From: Bacteroidota bacterium
GTDB taxonomy: Bacteria > Bacteroidota > Bacteroidia > Chitinophagales > BACL12
Direction: 5' to 3'
Assembly (NCBI GenBank): GCA_016706255.1
Contig: JADJJZ010000003.1
Location: 964,501 to 1,028,500 of the forward strand
Length of the DNA: 64,000 bases
Positions 59,786-64,000 of the stretch are shown one piece after another. The notes under the pieces are model-generated. The model saw only the letters and a program-made list of their open reading frames with translations. It ran no database searches and was not told where the DNA came from. Every line of letters begins with the position of its first letter. Positions within the stretch are counted from its first letter, which is position 1. Made by a program: the position numbers and the translations under genes.

Positions 59786-60103
59786 TTAGCCAAATGCCTC
59801 ATCGGAATTAAAATTAACGATTAAGGCGATTAATTTTATTTTTTTTAAAGTTTTTCCATATTCTGTATTAAGGTTGTTAATACTTTCTTGGACTTCAATG
59901 GAAATAAAATTCAAATCTAAATATTTAGAATATTTATCAATCAATATTTTTGTCTCTAATAATTCTTCAATCTCAGATTGAAATTGCCATGTAAAAAAGC
60001 TGTGCAATGCGCCTTTGATTTTGTCTCGATTGGATGCGATTGCACTAAGATTGATTGTTTTTAAATCTACTTCAAAACCTGCAACGGCAGATTGAAATTT
60101 CAT
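59786..60103 (-). CDS. small protein of unknown family
   Basis: 105 aa, helical, with no signal peptide: 'FEVDLKTINLSAIASNRDKI', 'FTWQFQSEIEELLETKILID', 'FISIEVQESINNLNTEYGKT'. Not recognised. It starts 39 bp after the end of the frameshifted gene 60143-61529 on the same strand and is probably its operon partner. Given the other breaks nearby, it could even be that gene's C-terminal part. Confidence 0.55.
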   Translation of the reverse strand: MKFQSAVAGFEVDLKTINLSAIASNRDKIKGALHSFFTWQFQSEIEELLETKILIDKYSKYLDLNFISIEVQESINNLNTEYGKTLKKIKLIALIVNFNSDEAFG

Positions 60104-60142
60104 CGGTTCATATATCCTTTCAATTATTTGTTTAATCCTATC

Positions 60143-61529
60143 TTATAAATCATAAACAACGTCATTTAGAACAGGTGGAATGTAGGTCTCATTCAAACTT
60201 TTTATTTCTTTCTCAAAATATGCGAATTGTTTTTTGGACTTCACACTTTGAATCAACTTAAAATATGAACAAAAGTCCTTTATACTCAAAAATTTGACGA
60301 CATCTCTTTCCCTAATTAATCTCAATAGCCAATTTGCATCAATTGTTAGGGTTGCAAAAATGGAAACTACCTTTGCCAAATCAAAAAGAATTTCTTTGCA
60401 CAAAATTTTTATTTTTTCCTTTCCGTCTATTCCAAAATGTAAATCGATTTCGTAAAGTAAGGTAAGTGGTACTGGAAATAATCAAACCTGTTCTCTGAAT
60501 ATGGGTGAAATGGCCTTAATGTATTCACTTTGTCTGGTAAAGAGGCATATGGATTATTATAGTTTGGATCGCACATTTTACACATTTCTGTAAACAAGCC
60601 CTCTATTTGCGTCATTCCTAAAGCATAAAACCAAACCATTTATTTGCTTATACAATTCTATTAGTTCAGAAAAATCAACTTCCTTTGCTCACTGATGTAG
60701 GGGAGAAATTCTAATTGTTGCAGCATTATGCTTCTAACACTTGGGAATCTGGTATATACTTTTCCTAATTCTTCATAAAAAGTGCTTTATCAGTTTTATA
60801 CAGTTTTTTCAACTCTCTGCCTTCAATACTTGTGATTTCACCAAGCCTGTGACCAACTTTATCAATGCTGTCAAGATCAAAATACTCTTTTGATTTTGGA
60901 TTTGGAATCCGGTAAGGTCTATCCTTAAATTCGTCAAGCATCAATTCTACAAAACCCCACATATTATCTCTTCTTGCTTTGCTTAATGCCCTATCATTAA
61001 TTCCGTTTGCTAAGTGGTTTTCAATTTTTTCCTTTTCCGTAAGACATCTTTTATAAAAATCACTTTGGGTTTTTTGATTGTGATTTCTTGGAGTTTCACC
61101 TTTTTTAATAAAATCTATTTCCTCATATCTAGCTATATAATAAGATATTTCTTCTAAATCAGACTTAACCTTACTTTCCAATTGTTCTCTATATATCCCG
61201 GGTAATCCTTTAAAATCAAGGAAGTAATAAAGGAATCTATCTAATTGATTGTCCCATTTTGACTCAGATTCTATTTTAAGACTGGTTTCAAAATCATCCT
61301 CAATTCCCATCAAATTCAGAATAAATTTACAACCAGTTTCAAGAGATGAAAAATTAATTTTGTTAATTGTTCCTTCAGGAAAATCAAATTCATTCAATAT
61401 AAAAAAGCATAATTCTTCCTTTGACTTACTGAACAATATTGATTCTGGCATTTTCTTCATTATTTTGTCACTTGCATCAATAATGTCACCTCTGATTTTT
61501 AGTTCGTTTTTTATAGAAAATTTTAACAT
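60143..61529 (-). pseudogene. uncharacterised gene of the defence cargo, several frameshifts
   Basis: Minus-strand frames that fit together into about 460 residues. Frame 1 (61529-60765): 'MLKFSIKNELKIRGDIIDAS' to 'LKKLYKTDKALF'; the ATG at 61559 lies before the -7 box, so 61529 is preferred. The five-T run at 60777-60781 then shifts it to 'YEELGKVYTRFPSVRSIMLQ', next 'KEVDFSELIELYKQINGLVL', then 'CKMCDPNYNNPYASLPDKVN' (60639-60427 frame), and finally 'LTLLYEIDLHFGIDGKEKIK' into 60403-60143, ending 'IPPVLNDVVYDL'. It is cytoplasmic and mostly helical, with a Cys pair 'CKMC'. I recognise no domain. It lies between the element's replication gene and an abortive-infection operon, so a defence or accessory role is a guess from position. 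Confidence 0.55.
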
Positions 61530-61539
61530 GTCTTTTTGA

Positions 61540-61547
61540 CAAAGATA
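61540..61547 (-). promoter_or_regulatory. -7 box of the uncharacterised minus-strand gene
   Basis: TATCTTTG on the minus strand (61547-61540), a perfect TAnnTTTG. It ends 11 bases before the ATG at 61529 and so decides that start over the ATG at 61559. No clear -33 is seen. Confidence 0.55.
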
Positions 61548-61606
61548 AGGGCTGTTCATGCTGTTTTATTCTTCTCGGGTTCTAAATTGCCTCTATGGGT
61601 TGCTTA

Positions 61607-61657
61607 ATTACGGCAGCTTTTTAAGTTTGCTGCCGTAATATAGTTTACTTATATTTG
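61607..61657 (+). promoter_or_regulatory. abiE promoter with inverted-repeat operator
   Basis: Perfect promoter TTTG (61626-61629), 20-bp spacer, TATATTTG (61650-61657). An exact 11-bp inverted repeat ATTACGGCAGC (61607-61617) / GCTGCCGTAAT (61629-61639) with an 11-base spacer covers the -33. AbiEi antitoxins are known to repress their own operon by binding inverted repeats in the promoter, and this is the expected site. Confidence 0.8.
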
Positions 61658-61683
61658 CACTAAATTACGCAGATACTATCGCT

Positions 61684-62425
61684 ATAGAAAAATTAAATAT
61701 TGCCAAACTACAAATCCATTTTAAAGAACAAAGTACCTTTGGAAACAGCGACGTTGTGCAGTTCTACAGGAAGTTTGAACCCAAAGTTAAAGATACCACT
61801 ATCAACTGGAGAGTTTACACCTTAGTGCAAACAGGGGTGCTTTCACGCGTTGGCAGAGGCAAATTCACTTTGGGTGAAGGCAGAAATTTTGTTCCGCCTG
61901 TTTCAAACCGTTTAAAAACCCTTTATAGCAAACTGCACAAACAATTTCCCTACCTGCAAATATGTATTTGGCACACCTCAGTGCTAAACGAACTCATGCT
62001 CCACCAGCCTGGCAGGTTCTACACTTTAGTTGAGGTAGAAAAGGACGCTGTAGAAAATGTGTTCTACTCGATTAAAGACCACAAATCCAATATCTTTCTC
62101 AACCCCTCAGCCGAAATCCTCAGCCGTTACGCTACCGGCGCACAAGAAATCACCATTGTAAAATCCTTGGTTTCTGAAGCGCCTATGCAAAATGTGCAAG
62201 GCGTTCAAACCACCACCATCAGAAAAATTCTGGTGGACATCTTTTGCGATGAAACCATTTTGCCGCGCAGCAGGGGGCGAAATGCAGTTCATTTTTCGCG
62301 AAGCATACAATCGCTACACCATCCAAGAAAGCCGGATGCTTCGGTATGCAGATAGGAGGAGGAGGAAAGAAAGTTTCGATAAATACTTAAATAAAGTTTC
62401 TAAATTTCGGCAGCAAACAAAGTAA
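61684..62425 (+). pseudogene. abiEi: AbiEi-family antitoxin of a type IV toxin-antitoxin system, frameshifted
   Basis: Transcriptional regulator and antitoxin of the AbiE abortive-infection pair. The winged-helix part reads 'LQIHFKEQSTFGNSDVVQFY', 'TTINWRVYTLVQTGVLSRVG', 'RGKFTLGEG'. The frame is open from 61639 with no ATG (first candidate GTG 61756, which would cut the HTH). From the promoter and family pattern the protein should begin near 61684, so the start codon is unresolved. The main frame ends at 62355. The family end ('GGEMQFIFREAYNRYTIQES', 'RMLRYADRRRRKESFDKYL') is in the next frame, to 62425. One extra base in the TTTT run and one in the GGGGG run at about 62255-62278 would restore 'TIFAAQQGGEMQFIF'. 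It overlaps no other gene and lies 21 bp before the toxin gene. Confidence 0.85.
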
Positions 62426-62446
62426 AGTGCCGTTTTATAGTGCAAT

Positions 62447-63514
62447 ATGATACATAAAAATACTATTACATTAGAGTGGGTCGAAAAGGTTTCTAAGACA
62501 AACCGCAATGCTGATAAAATCTTGGTCGAAAAGGTTATCCGCGCTTTGCTGCTTTTGGAAGGGTTAAGCAAAAGCGGCTTGGAGTTTGTGTTTAAAGGCG
62601 GCACAGCTTTAATGTTATTGCTCAACTCGGCAAAGCGTTTATCAATTGATATTGACATCATCCTTTCAGACCCGCCAAAAGATTTGGACCAGCTACTCCA
62701 ACAGGTGGCCGAAATGCAGGGCTTCAATAAAATGGAATTGCAGCACCGCGCCACTGCCTCTGATATAGAAAAAGCGCACTACAAATTTTTCTATACCCCC
62801 GTTCACAAAATGCACGCGGGCGATGACTATGTATTGCTCGACATTCTTTTTGAAGCTAACCACTACACTAAAATTTCGCCTGTTCCATTGCAGTCGCAGT
62901 TTATTATCAATGAGGGTGACCCCGCTCAAATAAACATGCCATCGCTTGAAGACCTATTGGGCGATAAACTCACTGCCTTTGCCCCCAACACCACCGGTAT
63001 TCCATACGTGCGCAACGATAACAGCATGACAATGGAAATCAACAAGCAGCTTTACGACATCGGCAATTTGGTGGATGTGGTAACTGATGTTGAAGTAATA
63101 AAAACCACTTACCTTAACATTGTTAAAACAGAAATTGCTTATCGCAAGCTCGAAGGTACAACCGCTGCTGATGTATTGGAAGACACCTACCAAACAGCCC
63201 TCTGCATCGCGTTGAGAGGCACAGATGGCAGAGGCGATTTTGAAGCATTGCTAAAAGGCATCGAGAGTGTTAGGGGCTTCATCTTTTCCGAAAACTTCCA
63301 CTTAGATAGGGCAATTACTTTCGCTGCTAAAGCAGCTTACGTTTCTCAACTCATTGCAGCCAGCGCCGCCGAAATAGAAAAATTCACAGACCCTAAACAA
63401 GTGGCAGAGGCAGTCATTCAACAACCGCACAACACCAAACTGAACAAGCTCAAAAAATCAAACCCCGAAGCATTTTTCTATTGGTGGAAGGCAACCCAAT
63501 TAAGAAATGAGTAA
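62447..63514 (+). CDS. abiEii: AbiEii-family nucleotidyltransferase toxin
   Basis: 355-aa toxin partner of AbiEi; a member of the AbiEii/AbiGii toxin family of DNA-polymerase-beta-like nucleotidyltransferases. Motif I lies at residues 50-70: 'FKGGTALMLLLNSAKRLSID', giving K50-G51-G52-T53 and the Asp68-x-Asp70 metal site. A further 'DYVLLDILFEANHY' and 'PSLEDLLGDKLTAFAPNTTG' match motifs III and IV, with the Asp and Lys conserved in this family. The rest is a helical domain. AbiE systems stop phage growth by a bacteriostatic effect and are neutralised by the antitoxin without direct binding (type IV). It is intact while its antitoxin is frameshifted as written, which would be toxic if real and so favours a sequence error in the antitoxin. 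Confidence 0.93.
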   Translation: MIHKNTITLEWVEKVSKTNRNADKILVEKVIRALLLLEGLSKSGLEFVFKGGTALMLLLNSAKRLSIDIDIILSDPPKDLDQLLQQVAEMQGFNKMELQHRATASDIEKAHYKFFYTPVHKMHAGDDYVLLDILFEANHYTKISPVPLQSQFIINEGDPAQINMPSLEDLLGDKLTAFAPNTTGIPYVRNDNSMTMEINKQLYDIGNLVDVVTDVEVIKTTYLNIVKTEIAYRKLEGTTAADVLEDTYQTALCIALRGTDGRGDFEALLKGIESVRGFIFSENFHLDRAITFAAKAAYVSQLIAASAAEIEKFTDPKQVAEAVIQQPHNTKLNKLKKSNPEAFFYWWKATQLRNE

Positions 63515-63535
63515 ATAAATATCAACTAATAATTT

Positions 63536-64000
63536 ATGGTAAAAGAACAAGAACGCGACGAACTGCACCGCACCATCTGGCAAATAGCAAACGATTTACG
63601 AGGAAGCGTTGATGGCTGGGATTTTAAATCCTATGTATTGGGTATGCTTTTTTACAGGTTTATTTCTGAGAACCTGAGTTCTTATCTTAACAAAGAAGAG
63701 CGGCGAGCTGGAAATAGGGATTTTGACTATGCATCTATCTCGGATAAGGATGCTGAATTTGGCAGGACCGACACCTTAAAGGAAAAGGGTTTTTATATCC
63801 TTCCATCTGAGTTATTTGTCAATGTTCGAAAAAAGGCAAAAACTGATGGAAACCTGAACGAAACTTTAAGTAGAGTTTTCAAAAATATAGAGAACTCTGC
63901 CAAAGGATCTGACAGCGAGGATGACCTGAAAGGTTTGTTCGATGACCTGGATGTAAATAGCAATAAATTGGGTGCAACTGTGGCCAAACGGAACGAGGTA
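63536..64000 (+). CDS. hsdM: type I restriction-modification methyltransferase subunit, cut by window end
   Basis: The first 155 codons of an open frame that runs out of the window, starting 21 bp after the AbiEii stop. The N-terminus is the HsdM_N domain: 'ERDELHRTIWQIANDLRGSV', 'GWDFKSYVLGMLFYRFISEN', 'AEFGRTDTLKEKGFYILPSE', then 'VFKNIENSAKGSDSEDDLKG' and 'LFDDLDVNSNKLGATVAKRN'. In this family the N-terminal helices join HsdM to DNA and HsdS, and the SAM-binding NPPF motif lies further on, outside the window. HsdS and HsdR are expected downstream. Together with AbiE it forms a defence cluster. Confidence 0.92.
   Translation, partial: MVKEQERDELHRTIWQIANDLRGSVDGWDFKSYVLGMLFYRFISENLSSYLNKEERRAGNRDFDYASISDKDAEFGRTDTLKEKGFYILPSELFVNVRKKAKTDGNLNETLSRVFKNIENSAKGSDSEDDLKGLFDDLDVNSNKLGATVAKRNEV

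Overview
The window reads as an AT-rich Bacteroidota chromosome, most like Chitinophagales/Saprospirales relatives. Three things point there. Many secreted proteins end in type IX secretion (T9SS) C-terminal sorting domains, with 'YPNPxSG' entries and 'GxY.v.v' ends. There is a PorE-like T9SS lipoprotein and a GldJ-like protein. Promoters have the Bacteroidota form TTTG-N19-21-TAnnTTTG, and no strong Shine-Dalgarno sites are seen.

Left half (1 to about 33.7 kb) is ordinary, intact chromosome. It holds an MFS transporter fragment, a T9SS cargo protein, two adjacent LytS/LytT-type two-component pairs on the minus strand (3254-10018), prolyl-tRNA synthetase, a Tyr/Gly-rich lipoprotein with a FadL-like outer-membrane protein, a UbiD decarboxylase, a sterol-desaturase-family hydroxylase, and a PorE-like protein. 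Next come two secreted PQQ-type sugar dehydrogenases on either side of a secreted blue-copper protein, an SGNH hydrolase, a four-domain LamG-like T9SS protein, a von Willebrand-like protein, and a small operon with a globin-like lipoprotein. The intergenic spaces carry dispersed repeats: octamer islands and 180-bp elements with 19-bp inverted ends.

Middle (about 34 to 53.6 kb) is accessory DNA. It contains a run of secreted or lipoprotein genes of unknown family, several of them duplicated in part. It also has an intact 'mobile mystery protein A' regulator under a striking four-repeat operator, and a 5'-truncated 'mobile mystery protein B' (Fic). A short copy of the 3' end of gene B lies 8.5 kb away at 34.1 kb. 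A 408-bp direct repeat surrounds a lipoprotein gene, and a degenerate copy of a seven-bladed-propeller T9SS protein lies beside its intact paralogue.

Right end (about 53.7 to 64 kb) looks like an integrated element. Tandem repeats with terminators and a tRNA-3'-end-like sequence precede a tyrosine recombinase. After it come an unknown 590-aa protein, an HTH (excisionase-like) protein, a VirE/VapE-type primase-helicase, an uncharacterised gene, the AbiEi/AbiEii type IV toxin-antitoxin pair under an inverted-repeat operator, and the start of a type I restriction methyltransferase (HsdM).

A recurrent oddity is that at least eight genes between 36.7 and 62.4 kb are broken by small frameshifts, mostly at homopolymers, while I found none in the left half. 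The cause is either poor local consensus sequence or decay of accessory DNA. Several genes are therefore given here as joined reading frames.
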